Positions 8,375-18,187 of a stretch of 64,000 bases of DNA are shown here, piece by piece. The stretch is from contig JBBINR010000004.1 in the NCBI GenBank assembly GCA_037443785.1, forward strand, positions 73,260 to 137,259. The letters are read 5' to 3'. The notes below the pieces were generated by a model. The model saw only the letters and a list, made by a program, of their open reading frames with translations, did not search any database and was not told where the DNA came from. How positions within the stretch are numbered: the stretch's first letter is position 1; every line of letters starts with the position of its first letter. This DNA is from JAQUOA01 sp037443785. Lineage in GTDB: Bacteria; Bacteroidota; Ignavibacteria; UBA10030; UBA8401. A program made the position numbers and the translations under genes.

Positions 8375-9847
8375 TCAAATTACTTTTTTGTTTTGCTTAC
8401 GTTCTAAACGTCGAATGTATAAATAAAGTGACACTGTGAAAATTGTAATAACAAGTGTCGCTACACCTAAACCTTTTCGTCTAAAATAATATTCATCAAT
8501 GGCAGCCTGGGCTTCACCTTGGACAAACGAAGCCGATGTTTTTCCCTTCTCTATTACTCCGCGGAATTTTTGTTCGTTGAATGAATGCACCATTGTTCTG
8601 GATTCTAACCTTGCCTGACGAATATCACGCAATTTAAATTTTGCTTCCGATATTTCCATTCCCCTCTGTTCAGATTCATTCACAAGTATCTGAGCATTCT
8701 GTTCCATCAGTTCAAGACTGTCAATCAAACTTTTCATCGTTTTAGCAACGACATATCCTTTGACATTTTCATTCTCATGATGACAACGGCTGCACACAGC
8801 ATCAGATGATACACCAAGAAGTTTATCCGTTGCGGCAACAATTTCGTGATTGCTGTGGCACGTTTCGCATTCAGGAAGTTTTCGATCGTCAAATGTTTTC
8901 TTGTGCGGACTTGATGAAAATAAATCTGCATTCAGCGCGTGACATGTTCCGCAGACTTTTGAAACCGATTCGACTCCTGGCGGAGTTGCACCGTGATTGC
9001 CATGACAGTCGTTACATGCCGGTGCGCCGACATCATGTTTTTGCAACAATGCTTTTCCATGCTCACTGCGAGAATATTTTTCATATTGATCGGTCGGAAT
9101 CTTATAGTCCTTCATGTATTGACCATTGCTATGGCACTTCGAACATGTTGCCGGGATATTTGATGCATACACCGACGACTTCACATCTTTTACCCCGCGG
9201 ATATCATGGCTCCCGTGACAACTTGCGCATTGCGCCGGTTTTGGATCGCCATTATTATTTTTCTTCCCATGAACACTCGTTCGATATTTATCTAACTGAT
9301 CAACAGGCATAGAAGGATTATACGTCTGCATGAATGCAGCATTCGCATGACACTTCGTGCAGGTCTTCACCACATTCAACGGATACACCGGTGACGCAGG
9401 GTTTTTGACAGAGACAATGCCGTGGGAATTATGGCATGTTGTGCATTGTGCAATATGCTCTTTGCCTGTCGTAGAAAGTTTTCCGTGGACGCTTTCCTGT
9501 AAAAATTCCCATTGATTTGTCGGCAGAGTCGATCCAAATTTTTTCATTTTCTCCGGATTGCCATGGCATGATGCACACGTCTTTGAAATGTTATCGCCTT
9601 TTGGGACGCCGGTAAATCCGGACTTAACATTCATTGCAGCATCCATGTCATCCGAATTTCGGTCACCACCATGACAATCAGCACAAGAAACCCCCTTCTT
9701 GTAATGCACATCCTGCATAAATAACTTTGAAGGTGAATCATCCAATCCTTGGTGGCACGTCAGACATTGATCGTCGGCAAACAGATTCAAAGAACAGAAC
9801 AGAAGCATTCCCAAAGAATATTGAAATACCGTTAATGTTCGTTTCAT
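8375..9847 (-). CDS. Eleven-heme c-type cytochrome with C-terminal membrane anchor
   Basis: The start at 9847 gives an ATGA overlap with the cytochrome b gene and a normal signal peptide (MKRTLTVFQYSL...LFA). Eleven CxxCH motifs fill the first two thirds, with repeats of the form GKxxxxxxxxxxAxCxxCHxxH. A helical region without hemes (about 350-450) and a single C-terminal transmembrane helix followed by basic residues (RRLERKQNKK) complete it. It is translationally coupled to Rieske and cytochrome b, so it most likely takes the place of cytochrome c1 as electron acceptor from the Rieske centre in the periplasm. Confidence 0.86.
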   Translation of the reverse strand: MKRTLTVFQYSLGMLLFCSLNLFADDQCLTCHQGLDDSPSKLFMQDVHYKKGVSCADCHGGDRNSDDMDAAMNVKSGFTGVPKGDNISKTCASCHGNPEKMKKFGSTLPTNQWEFLQESVHGKLSTTGKEHIAQCTTCHNSHGIVSVKNPASPVYPLNVVKTCTKCHANAAFMQTYNPSMPVDQLDKYRTSVHGKKNNNGDPKPAQCASCHGSHDIRGVKDVKSSVYASNIPATCSKCHSNGQYMKDYKIPTDQYEKYSRSEHGKALLQKHDVGAPACNDCHGNHGATPPGVESVSKVCGTCHALNADLFSSSPHKKTFDDRKLPECETCHSNHEIVAATDKLLGVSSDAVCSRCHHENENVKGYVVAKTMKSLIDSLELMEQNAQILVNESEQRGMEISEAKFKLRDIRQARLESRTMVHSFNEQKFRGVIEKGKTSASFVQGEAQAAIDEYYFRRKGLGVATLVITIFTVSLYLYIRRLERKQNKKVI

Positions 9848-10923
9848 GCGAGCCATCCAAGTATCGTGAAGAGAATAATGTACATCACCACGAACAATCC
9901 AATATAAGTTATAAATCGGTTATGCTCGCCTCTTGAACTTTTGCGATCCCAGAATGGAACGAGCATCCAAAAGAGTCCTGCAGCACCAAAGAGCAAAATG
10001 CCGAGCACTTCGCCATCGATGACAAATACAGTTGCTGGAATGTATTTCAGCGATTGAAACATAAAAAGAAAATACCATTCCGGTTTAATACCTGCAGGTG
10101 CAGAAGCAAACGGATCGGCTTTCTTCCCCAATTCCCATGGAAAGAAGACGGCAAGAATTGCCAGCAAGTTTAACACGATGAGCCACAATGTAAGGTCGCG
10201 AAGAATAAAGTTTGGGAAAAACGGCATGGTCTTTTGTTCTGCCCGCGGCTTGTCTTTAAATTCATGCGGCTCGCTCATTCCCTGGCGCTGCACAAGAATT
10301 AAATGTATGCCAAGCAGAACAGTGAAGAGGCTGGGAAGCACGGCGACGTGAAATCCAAAGAGACGGGAAAGCGTTGCACCGGTAACATTATCTCCGCCAC
10401 GCATGAATTGCAGGATTGGTTTTCCAATAACAGGAACTACACCGGTAATTTCTGTACCGACCTTCGTAGCAAAAAATGCCAGTTCATTCCACGGCAGGAG
10501 ATATCCCGTAAATCCAAATCCAAGTAAGAGAAAAAACATCAGCATTCCGCTCAGCCAAGTCATCTCGCGCGGTTTGCGGTATGCACGTTCAAAGAAGACA
10601 CTGAACATATGCACCAGTGCCGTAAAGACAAATAGATTTGCTGTCCAGCTGTGAATGGATCTGATGAGCCATCCAAACGCGACTTTTGATGTGATGAACT
10701 GAATACTTTCAAAGGCCAGTTCTTCGCTCCCCTTGTAATACATCAAGAGTAAAATTCCGGTGGTCACTTGGATCACAAAAAGAAAGAGTGACACACCGCC
10801 GAAATAGTACCATATCGAATGACGATGAACAGGAACATATTTCTTCGCCATAAAATCTACAAGGTCTTGAAGTGCTACGCGCTCATCGACCCAATCATAT
10901 AATTTCTTAAAGAGTGGTTTCAT
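9844..10923 (-). CDS. Cytochrome b of a bc-type quinol oxidase
   Basis: The 359-residue protein fuses the petB-like N-terminal half (four helices, heme ligands in IRSIHSWTANLFVFTALVHMF and in FHVAVLPSLFTVLLGIHL) with the petD-like C-terminal half carrying the Qo-site motif PEWYF. It is shorter than mitochondrial-type cytochrome b. It overlaps the Rieske gene by 4 nt upstream and the 11-heme cytochrome by 4 nt downstream. It would oxidise menaquinol and pass electrons via the Rieske protein to multiheme cytochromes. Confidence 0.93.
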   Translation of the reverse strand: MKPLFKKLYDWVDERVALQDLVDFMAKKYVPVHRHSIWYYFGGVSLFLFVIQVTTGILLLMYYKGSEELAFESIQFITSKVAFGWLIRSIHSWTANLFVFTALVHMFSVFFERAYRKPREMTWLSGMLMFFLLLGFGFTGYLLPWNELAFFATKVGTEITGVVPVIGKPILQFMRGGDNVTGATLSRLFGFHVAVLPSLFTVLLGIHLILVQRQGMSEPHEFKDKPRAEQKTMPFFPNFILRDLTLWLIVLNLLAILAVFFPWELGKKADPFASAPAGIKPEWYFLFMFQSLKYIPATVFVIDGEVLGILLFGAAGLFWMLVPFWDRKSSRGEHNRFITYIGLFVVMYIILFTILGWLA

Positions 10924-11375
10924 GATTTTTTCGAAATGGATACCTCCTCTCCTTGCACAACAACTCTGTATTCATCTAAGGGGCGCGGCGGCGGACCGGA
11001 AATATTACGGCCGTTCAGATCATATTTCCCGTTATGACAGGCACACCAGATCATTCCAAAATCTTTGCGATATTGGACGGTACATTCAAGATGTGTGCAG
11101 ACCGCTGAAAAAGCCCGCAGGTCACCATTAGCATTACGAATTAAAATTACCGGCTTGGTTCCAAATTTTACAATCTGACCGGAATCTTTTTCGATGTCTT
11201 TGAGAAGACCAACTTTAACGCTGGACACTTCAACTTCGTTTTGTTTTGGCGGCTTAAGGTAGGCAAAGATAGGATAGAGAACTGACGCAATCCATGCAAG
11301 AATGCTTCCTCCGAGAATGTATTTGAGAAAATCTCTCTTACTTTCGTCGGAGGGTTGAGTAGGCGTTTCCAACAT
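10920..11375 (-). CDS. Rieske [2Fe-2S] subunit of the quinol oxidase
   Basis: A 151-residue Rieske protein. An N-terminal KRDFLKYILGG stretch followed by a hydrophobic helix looks like a Tat-type signal anchor with Lys-Arg. The cluster ligands and disulfide cysteines are in CTHLEC and CACHNG, followed by GPPPRPL. It is coupled by overlap to cytochrome b and lies 14 bp after the NapC/NirT-type cytochrome. Assignment is secure. Confidence 0.94.
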   Translation of the reverse strand: MLETPTQPSDESKRDFLKYILGGSILAWIASVLYPIFAYLKPPKQNEVEVSSVKVGLLKDIEKDSGQIVKFGTKPVILIRNANGDLRAFSAVCTHLECTVQYRKDFGMIWCACHNGKYDLNGRNISGPPPRPLDEYRVVVQGEEVSISKKS

Positions 11376-11389
11376 ACGAGACCCCGTAG

Positions 11390-12886
11390 TTATTTTGGAT
11401 TATGACACTCGCTGCAATTCATTTCTTTCCACGCATCACCAATATCAACAGGATGTTGATACTCAACACCATCGAGTGATAAGCGGAGTTTATCTTTTTC
11501 AAACTGCTGAGATAAAATTGTATGACAAACGTTGCATTCGCGCGATAATACTTTACCCTCGGCTGTCTTATGATTTCCATCATGGCATCTGAAGCATCCG
11601 GGATAATAGAGATGCCCTATGTTGTCGGGAAATTTTTTCCACGACACACCCATCGCGGGGAAATAATTTCTGCTGTAAATTTTTTGAAGCTCTTCAACCG
11701 CCTTTTGAACGGCTCCCTTTTTCTGCACCGCAACTTCCGGGTATTTTGTTTTGTAATACTCTTCTACCAAATTTTTAATACTGTCTAACGCCGCTTGCTT
11801 TGAAGAATATTGCAAGTCGAGCACGTTCATCGACAGTGCTTTAGCGTCCGGTAATTCAGGATCAATCCATCCCAGCGCCATCGCCGTGTTCACTGTTTTT
11901 CCCGGCGGACGGTAAATATGAGTAGGCCGGTTATGGCAGTCAATGCAATCCATTCTGCGGACTTCGGCTTTAGCAAAATCTTCCTTACTCAATGGATCAT
12001 TGTCATTCGTATAAATTCGTTCGTTTCCGTTTGGATCTTTTACTTTCACCCAAGGAATCGTTTGCCGTGAGGAATCAAGTGTTGCGTACGTTACTTGATG
12101 GCCGATGTTCATGTGCCAGTGAATTCCTGAGGTCGGACCTGCTTCAATATTGCCGCCTCCAATTTTCACAAGCAAATCAAGATCGAAACGAGTGTTTTGT
12201 TTATCGGAGAGGAAGTACGTATTCTTCAGCAATTTTTCGCTGAAGAAATGTTTTGGCCAGTGACACTGCTCGCATGTTTCCTGCGCTGGTCGCAAGTTGT
12301 GAATCGGCGTCTGAATCGGACGGGAATATTTGTTGAACGTTACTGAGTATACTTGATAACTTCCAGACAATTTTGATTTCACAAAATAATCCGCTCCTGA
12401 TCCAATATGACATTGCACGCATCCCACTTTTGCGTGCGGTGAGAATTGATATGCGGTATATTCCGGCTCCATCACGACGTGACATGTTGTTCCGCAGAAT
12501 GTATCTGATTCAGTGTATTCGTATGCTTGATAACTTGCAAAACCTGTGCTAAGCACCAATGCCAAACCGACAAACACAATAAATGCAAAATTTCTTCGAT
12601 GCCTCGGGTTATTCAAATCAAGGGACGGTAAATGTGTTGACACATCTCCTGTTCGCATTCTACGTCGTCGATCGAGTATCATTCCAATCATGATCACGGC
12701 AAAACCAACCACCAACACAAACGGCAGAATGATAAACGTGATAATACCCATATACGGCTTTGAATGCGTATCAAAAATACCAAGCACCATCAAGAATAAA
12801 ATCAGCCCGAAGCTAATTCCAACAAGTGACGCTCCAATCAAACTTATCGGGTTAAAAAACGATGGGGGCAAAATTCTCTTAAACAT
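11390..12886 (-). CDS. Seven-heme NapC/NirT-family membrane cytochrome
   Basis: A 498-residue protein. Three N-terminal hydrophobic segments (about 15-40, 48-70, 95-115) precede a periplasmic part with seven heme motifs: CGTTCH (a CX3CH form), CVQCH, CEQCH, CIDCH, CFRCH, CNVCH and CSECH. The first block (CH..MEPEYTAYQ..SPHAKVGCVQCH) is the NapC/NirT signature seen in quinol-linked cytochromes. It opens the Rieske/cytochrome b group, 91 bp after the 19-heme fusion gene. It probably receives electrons from the quinol pool or from cytochrome b. The CX3CH form is shared by some relatives, so it need not be a defect. Confidence 0.88.
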   Translation of the reverse strand: MFKRILPPSFFNPISLIGASLVGISFGLILFLMVLGIFDTHSKPYMGIITFIILPFVLVVGFAVIMIGMILDRRRRMRTGDVSTHLPSLDLNNPRHRRNFAFIVFVGLALVLSTGFASYQAYEYTESDTFCGTTCHVVMEPEYTAYQFSPHAKVGCVQCHIGSGADYFVKSKLSGSYQVYSVTFNKYSRPIQTPIHNLRPAQETCEQCHWPKHFFSEKLLKNTYFLSDKQNTRFDLDLLVKIGGGNIEAGPTSGIHWHMNIGHQVTYATLDSSRQTIPWVKVKDPNGNERIYTNDNDPLSKEDFAKAEVRRMDCIDCHNRPTHIYRPPGKTVNTAMALGWIDPELPDAKALSMNVLDLQYSSKQAALDSIKNLVEEYYKTKYPEVAVQKKGAVQKAVEELQKIYSRNYFPAMGVSWKKFPDNIGHLYYPGCFRCHDGNHKTAEGKVLSRECNVCHTILSQQFEKDKLRLSLDGVEYQHPVDIGDAWKEMNCSECHNPK

Positions 12887-12977
12887 ACTTCAACTTTCTC
12901 CGCAATAAATATTTTTATAAACCTCTGACTTTATGCCAAAACAATCTCAGAGTGTTTGTTGACCTTCAACACATTTA

Positions 12978-15767
12978 TTATTGATAGCTAAACAACATGG
13001 CGTATAATATCCAAAGTACGACACTAAATCCAATGGAAACTGCAATCCAGCCAAAAATTTTTATTGCTCGAATCACAATCGGAGGATACGGTTCAACGAG
13101 ATATTTTTCAAGCTCGCCGGTTTTTACCATCGCATCATATTCTCCCGGCTTGTCGCGTTTCAATTCTTCCACAGGCATACGTCCCGTAAAGACGACAAGA
13201 TCCATCGGGAATTTTTCAGGACGCAAATGGGTATTAAAAAAGTGAACGGTAAAAATAAATCCGGTTGCGAGCAATGCTTCGTCGCTATGTATAATTGTCG
13301 CAACATTAATGAACCATCCAGGCATAAAATTCGTAAAAAATTCCGGAAACCACAACGTCATTCCCGTCGAGCCGATAATAAAAATTCCCCAAAATACCGC
13401 AAAGTAGTCGAACTTTTCCCAATACGTCCATCGTCCATATTGCGGGCGTTGACCAATTCCGATAAACCACTTTATCGAGCCGATCATATCAAGAAGATCT
13501 TTTTTCGTCGGAATCATTGTATAGGCGCCGAACAACAAGTTCTTCCAAGTTTTAAATTCCTTTTTCTTTCGGCGGAAAAGATCAACAATGTGGGTAATGA
13601 AAACTACCACCATAATCGTAGCTGCGATTCGATGAATATAGCCTGCGACTTCAAATCCACCGAAAATTCTTGAGAGAATCGACGCCCAGCTTGTATATGA
13701 AAATTTTAATGTCATTCCCGTCAACGCAAGCGACAAGAAACTGATAATCATTCCAACATGAAGAATCCTATTCAAACGAGAGAATCGTTGGTATTGCCGT
13801 TCATCTTGATGTTCTTTTTCAATTTGCTGATGAATTTTTCTCATCTGCCACGCACGGGGAAGCCATAGCAATGTATGTATTCCACTGAAGAAAAATGTTC
13901 CAACTACCAATCCGGTCATTCCCCAAAACACGTAGAACAAGATTGGGTATTTTTCCGGATCATGATGCGTTGCGTGAGTTAAGTATCCGGCAAATCTTCT
14001 ATTTGCGCCTTCGTGACATTTTTGGCACGTCTGCACAACATTCTGCCGGCTTAAATGGGAACGCGAATCAGAAGGCGGAAGAATATCGTGAGCACCGTGG
14101 CAGTCATAACACTTTGCCGTTTTTGTGTAGCCAAGCTGCGCCACTTTGCCGTGATATGTATCGAAATATGTTTTTGTGATTTCTCCGTGACACTTACCGC
14201 AGGTGTTGATGATTCCTAATTTGAATCCTTGGTTATCCGTTCGAATAATCGTATGAGCGGTATGACAATCATTGCACACTGGCAGCGGCTTATCCGATTT
14301 CGATACTAGCTTTGAGTGAATGCTTTTTTCAAATTGTTCTTCAATGCCGTGATGACATTTGCCGCACGTAGTGGGAAGATTTTTTGGATTAACGCTTGAA
14401 AGTGAATCCGACTTTGGCAATTCTCTATGCGAAGTGTGACAGTCCGTGCATTTTGCCGTTACCGTCAATCCACTTTTCTCTAAACCTTTTCCGTGAATAC
14501 TTTCCGTGTAATGATTGATAATATTATGTTCTGTTCCTTTATACCGAACAGCCGCTCTCTTCCCTTCTTGATGACATCGTGCACAAAGTTTGGGAATGTT
14601 GATTGCAAAGATTGGGGATGACGTATCTAACTTTCCTTTTACACCATGCGTGCCGTGACATTCTTTGCATGTCGGCGCATTCGGATCGTTCTTTGCAAAT
14701 AACTTTCCGTGGGTACTTTGCTGATACTGTTCTCCGACTTCGGTATGGCATTGTGCACAATCAATTTTTTTTGTAATTGCGTCGCAGGGGCGAACGTGAG
14801 AAGCTTGCACTTCACTATGACACTGGCTGCAGGCAATTTTCTTCCCGTGCATCGATTTTGCATATTCCTCGACATCAACAAATAATGAGCGGCCATCTTT
14901 TGACGATTTGACATTCTTTTGTTCATGACACCGCATGCAATCTTTGTTCGCCATTCCCTGATCATAAAACACACGACGGGCTTTATGCGGTTGATGACAA
15001 TCGACACACGCAGGCAAAACGTTCGCCTGCTTTTCCCACAGTTCGCCTTTAATAACTTTTCGATGAACAACTTCGATGGATGAGTGACACTTTGAACATG
15101 TTGCCGCAATATTTTTTCTGCTGATAGAAGAACGCGGGTCGGTGTGCGGCCTGATAAGATGAGGTGTATGGCATGACGCGCACGTTGCTGCAACCGCCAA
15201 ACCTTTTTTCATCAGTCCCTCGCCATGAATACTTTCCGTATAGTTTTCCAGAATATGATCTTGCGAAAGATGGCGAGCTTTCTGAACCGGCGCACCTTCC
15301 TGATGGCATTTCCCGCACACGTACGGAATGTTCATTGGACGGACTTGAGAATTGGGATCTTTGACGGCGAGAATATCATGTTTCCCATGGCAATCGTAAC
15401 AGCGAGGCGCTAATGGATCTCCCTTTGCAACGCGCTCTCCGTGCATACATTGAGCATATTGATCCTGCTCAGCTGTATGACACGTGCCGCACTGAACACG
15501 ACCGATATTTTCTTTATGCGGAAGATTATTCGGATCGAATCCTTCATGACATGAAATGCATTGAAGATCTTTATGAATTGATTTACTGAATTTTTTGTCG
15601 TCGATGAAGAGAGAAACTTTTTTTCCGTTTCTTTCCGCCGTTAATGTTTGGTCTTCGTGGCACGCAAGACATTCAGACTTATCCTGCCCAAAAACCAATT
15701 GCTGGGTAAAAATAGCAAGGAAAGAAAAAATAAAAAATAATTTAATTTTGCTCATTCGATAATTCAT
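12978..15767 (-). CDS. CbcL-like fusion: 19-heme cytochrome c plus cytochrome b
   Basis: The 929-residue protein has a signal peptide (ending VFG-Q), nineteen CxxCH motifs within residues 30-600 and a C-terminal cytochrome b561-type domain with about five transmembrane helices (first near 620, others around 670-900) and paired His ligands. Domain order is that of Geobacter CbcL, an inner-membrane menaquinol oxidase for extracellular respiration, but with twice as many hemes as the nine I recall for CbcL. It overlaps the preceding paralog by ATGA. A CMHG stretch near the N-terminus is not a heme site. Function is inferred from architecture. Confidence 0.88.
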   Translation of the reverse strand: MNYRMSKIKLFFIFSFLAIFTQQLVFGQDKSECLACHEDQTLTAERNGKKVSLFIDDKKFSKSIHKDLQCISCHEGFDPNNLPHKENIGRVQCGTCHTAEQDQYAQCMHGERVAKGDPLAPRCYDCHGKHDILAVKDPNSQVRPMNIPYVCGKCHQEGAPVQKARHLSQDHILENYTESIHGEGLMKKGLAVAATCASCHTPHLIRPHTDPRSSISRKNIAATCSKCHSSIEVVHRKVIKGELWEKQANVLPACVDCHQPHKARRVFYDQGMANKDCMRCHEQKNVKSSKDGRSLFVDVEEYAKSMHGKKIACSQCHSEVQASHVRPCDAITKKIDCAQCHTEVGEQYQQSTHGKLFAKNDPNAPTCKECHGTHGVKGKLDTSSPIFAINIPKLCARCHQEGKRAAVRYKGTEHNIINHYTESIHGKGLEKSGLTVTAKCTDCHTSHRELPKSDSLSSVNPKNLPTTCGKCHHGIEEQFEKSIHSKLVSKSDKPLPVCNDCHTAHTIIRTDNQGFKLGIINTCGKCHGEITKTYFDTYHGKVAQLGYTKTAKCYDCHGAHDILPPSDSRSHLSRQNVVQTCQKCHEGANRRFAGYLTHATHHDPEKYPILFYVFWGMTGLVVGTFFFSGIHTLLWLPRAWQMRKIHQQIEKEHQDERQYQRFSRLNRILHVGMIISFLSLALTGMTLKFSYTSWASILSRIFGGFEVAGYIHRIAATIMVVVFITHIVDLFRRKKKEFKTWKNLLFGAYTMIPTKKDLLDMIGSIKWFIGIGQRPQYGRWTYWEKFDYFAVFWGIFIIGSTGMTLWFPEFFTNFMPGWFINVATIIHSDEALLATGFIFTVHFFNTHLRPEKFPMDLVVFTGRMPVEELKRDKPGEYDAMVKTGELEKYLVEPYPPIVIRAIKIFGWIAVSIGFSVVLWILYAMLFSYQ

Positions 15768-17884
15768 TTAGCGTTAGATTTTTCTGTTTTATCCTGCTCT
15801 TCTTCCGCTTTAATGCGTTCAAGTTCCAAAGGATGCTCATGCGCCATTTCTTCTTCAGAGATGGTTCCCTTGAACCATGCAAGATTCATTGGATACACAT
15901 CGGGATTAAAGATGATGAAATAAAAATGCCAGACAATTATTGCCAGTGCTGCAAGCCATGCTTCGTAGAAATGAATTGTCCGCGAAACATCCCACCACAA
16001 TTTTCCCATGAGACCAAGAAATGTATTATCAAACCACAGAATAAATCCGGTCGCACTCATTACAATGGTCCCCCACACCAATGCCCAATATTCAGCTTTT
16101 TCTATATAACTGAACCGATCCAGCTTTGGCTTTATATACGAAATACCGAGATTATACTTTGCAACACCGATTGCATCACGTAAATCCTGAATCTTCGGCA
16201 AAAGGTCAGTCACCAATTGTTTCCCGCGTTGAGTAAAGAAAATATAATAGAGATGATACACACTTGAGCAGATCATAATAACTGCCGCTGTTCTATGCAA
16301 ATAGCTCCGTATTTCAAACACTGTCGGACTAATCGACCGGATCGTAAAAACCCAAAATGCATCCGGATAGCGGAGCATAAAACCGGTAATTACTAATGTA
16401 ATAAAACTTAAGGCAAGTGAACCGTGTTGAATTCGTTCGCTTAATGTCATTCGAAGATACAAACCGCTGCCAACATCGACGTGAGCAATACCCGAACGGC
16501 GATGGCGCAATTTATCATTCGCCTTTCTCCAAAAATCACTTGCGTTATGGAATGTCATGCCACCAATCGTGACAACAATTAAAATGATATACAAGTTGGA
16601 GACAAAAAAAATAATATCGTTATCAGTCGCAGTTGTCGTCACAACGTGCACTTGCCCCTGTGCGAAGTTTTGATTTGCCCCGGGATGACACTTTCCACAT
16701 GTGGTTGCAAGATTTGCTTTATTTACGCGAGAGCGTGGATCTTTTGAAGGAAGAATATCATGAAATCCATGGCAGCTTGCACAATTTGCTGCTTCTGTTT
16801 TCCCCGCTTTCACAGCTAATCCATGATAGCTATCCATAAACGATTCACTTCGTCCCGCAGGGAGGCCAAATTTTTCAGACATCTTTACAGAACTGTGGCA
16901 CGGCGAACACACTTCGACAGAAACGTGAAGTTTGGAAACCGGAGAATTGGGATCTTTGGGGGCAAGAATTTTATGTTCACCGTGGCAATCTGTACAAACG
17001 GGGGCAGAAGTATTTCCATTGCCAAATGCAGTACCATGAATACTTAAACGATAATCTTTCACTTCATTGGTATGACATTGTTCGCATGTCGAAGGAATAT
17101 TTCTCTTGTTAACAGTCGAAGTCGGCTCACTCCCTTTTTGCATATCATGATTGGTATGACAATCTACGCAGTTCGCAGCTTTCCCATTTCCTTTTTTCAG
17201 CGCATTCGCATGGACACTTTGCTCATAGGCACGGACAAAATCCGATGTTGGTCCCGTGGCAGTGTGATTATTGCCATGGCATGAAATACACATCTTCTCC
17301 TGCTGCAATTTTACTTCTGCTACATTGTCGGATTTCATTGAAGACGGGTACAAATGAGAGTGGCATTCTATACACGTTGGAGCTTTCAAATCTTTCGCAG
17401 CGAATGCTTTTCCATGGGAAGAGGTTAGAAAATGATCTTTTTCATCACTGTGACATTCTCCACAATCGTTCACCAATGTTGATTTGCTGAATTTTGCCCC
17501 CTCAATTTTTGGAGATCGAACATCATGCTTGCCATGGCAATCTTTACACATCGCACTTTTATCATTGCCATCGTCAACCACCGTTTTATGAAACGTATGC
17601 TTCGGAATATCTTTGGCATGGCACGATTTGCATTGAACCGGCGCAATATTTTCTTTGTGCGGAAGATTATTCGGATCAAAACCAGTATGACATGTGGTGC
17701 ACAAGAATTTTTTATGCGGTGATTGCGATAAATGCTTTTCATCAACAAAAAGAGAAATCGTTTTTCCTTTTTTCTCCATTGTCAAAGTATTATCCGAATG
17801 GCACGCGAGACATTCTTCTTTTGTTTGTGAAAAGGAAGGTAGATTCAGTAGAAAAAAAAGAGGTATGATTCTTAAAAAAAACAT
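15764..17884 (-). CDS. CbcL-like fusion: 13-heme cytochrome c plus cytochrome b
   Basis: The ATG at 17884 is chosen: AAAGG lies seven bases upstream and the signal peptide (MFFLRIIPLFFLLNLPSFSQ) starts there; a TTG at 17902 is unlikely. The protein of about 706 residues has thirteen CxxCH motifs (13 of 13 canonical) up to residue 420 and then a cytochrome b domain with five or so helices and His pairs. The N-terminal 80 residues are nearly parallel to the 19-heme paralog (ECLACH, FDPNNLPHKENI), showing duplication with different heme expansion. It opens the second cytochrome operon behind a good sigma-54-like promoter. Confidence 0.88.
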   Translation of the reverse strand: MFFLRIIPLFFLLNLPSFSQTKEECLACHSDNTLTMEKKGKTISLFVDEKHLSQSPHKKFLCTTCHTGFDPNNLPHKENIAPVQCKSCHAKDIPKHTFHKTVVDDGNDKSAMCKDCHGKHDVRSPKIEGAKFSKSTLVNDCGECHSDEKDHFLTSSHGKAFAAKDLKAPTCIECHSHLYPSSMKSDNVAEVKLQQEKMCISCHGNNHTATGPTSDFVRAYEQSVHANALKKGNGKAANCVDCHTNHDMQKGSEPTSTVNKRNIPSTCEQCHTNEVKDYRLSIHGTAFGNGNTSAPVCTDCHGEHKILAPKDPNSPVSKLHVSVEVCSPCHSSVKMSEKFGLPAGRSESFMDSYHGLAVKAGKTEAANCASCHGFHDILPSKDPRSRVNKANLATTCGKCHPGANQNFAQGQVHVVTTTATDNDIIFFVSNLYIILIVVTIGGMTFHNASDFWRKANDKLRHRRSGIAHVDVGSGLYLRMTLSERIQHGSLALSFITLVITGFMLRYPDAFWVFTIRSISPTVFEIRSYLHRTAAVIMICSSVYHLYYIFFTQRGKQLVTDLLPKIQDLRDAIGVAKYNLGISYIKPKLDRFSYIEKAEYWALVWGTIVMSATGFILWFDNTFLGLMGKLWWDVSRTIHFYEAWLAALAIIVWHFYFIIFNPDVYPMNLAWFKGTISEEEMAHEHPLELERIKAEEEQDKTEKSNAK

Positions 17885-18187
17885 GCTTTTGCCTTTAGTC
17901 AATACACAAACAGTACAAAAACCTATTACATCGTTACAATGAAAGGCAAAGACTGTGCCGCTAAACTGATAAATAATTCAGCAAAATTCGCTGTTTATTT
18001 TTTCAACTTTGCATCTGAACAGCTTTATTTTGTCATATTTGGGAGTTTTTTCTAAAGCAAGATGGTAATGGAAGGTCTCTAGACGGACAAAATCTATCAT
18101 GTCTGTCATAATGATTATCAGTTCGAGAAATCAAGAAAATGAAAAATTCGAACGCTGAGAGGTTTTCTTTGAAAGCAGTAATTCATT
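17885..18187. other. Intergenic region between the second and third cytochrome operons
   Basis: These 303 bases hold the promoter of the CbcL-like operon (17946-17960). A weak AT-rich hairpin around 17968-17998 may end the operon that stops at 18188. No reading frame with a credible start was seen. Confidence 0.6.
17946..17960 (-). promoter_or_regulatory. Sigma-54-like -24/-12 promoter of the CbcL-like operon
   Basis: The minus strand reads CGGCAC-AGTCT-TTGC, which has every core base of GGCAC-N5-TTGC and the exact spacing. The start point would lie near 17934, giving a leader of about 50 nt before the ATG at 17884. This implies control by an enhancer-binding activator, which is not encoded in the window. 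Confidence 0.65.

Noticed and set aside
9848..9856. Earlier ATG of the 11-heme cytochrome
   Set aside because: The ATG at 9847 gives the ATGA overlap and the better signal peptide; the earlier one adds only three residues.
15400..15450. CMHG in the 19-heme protein as a further heme site
   Set aside because: It lacks the second Cys and the CH pair; not a heme-attachment motif.
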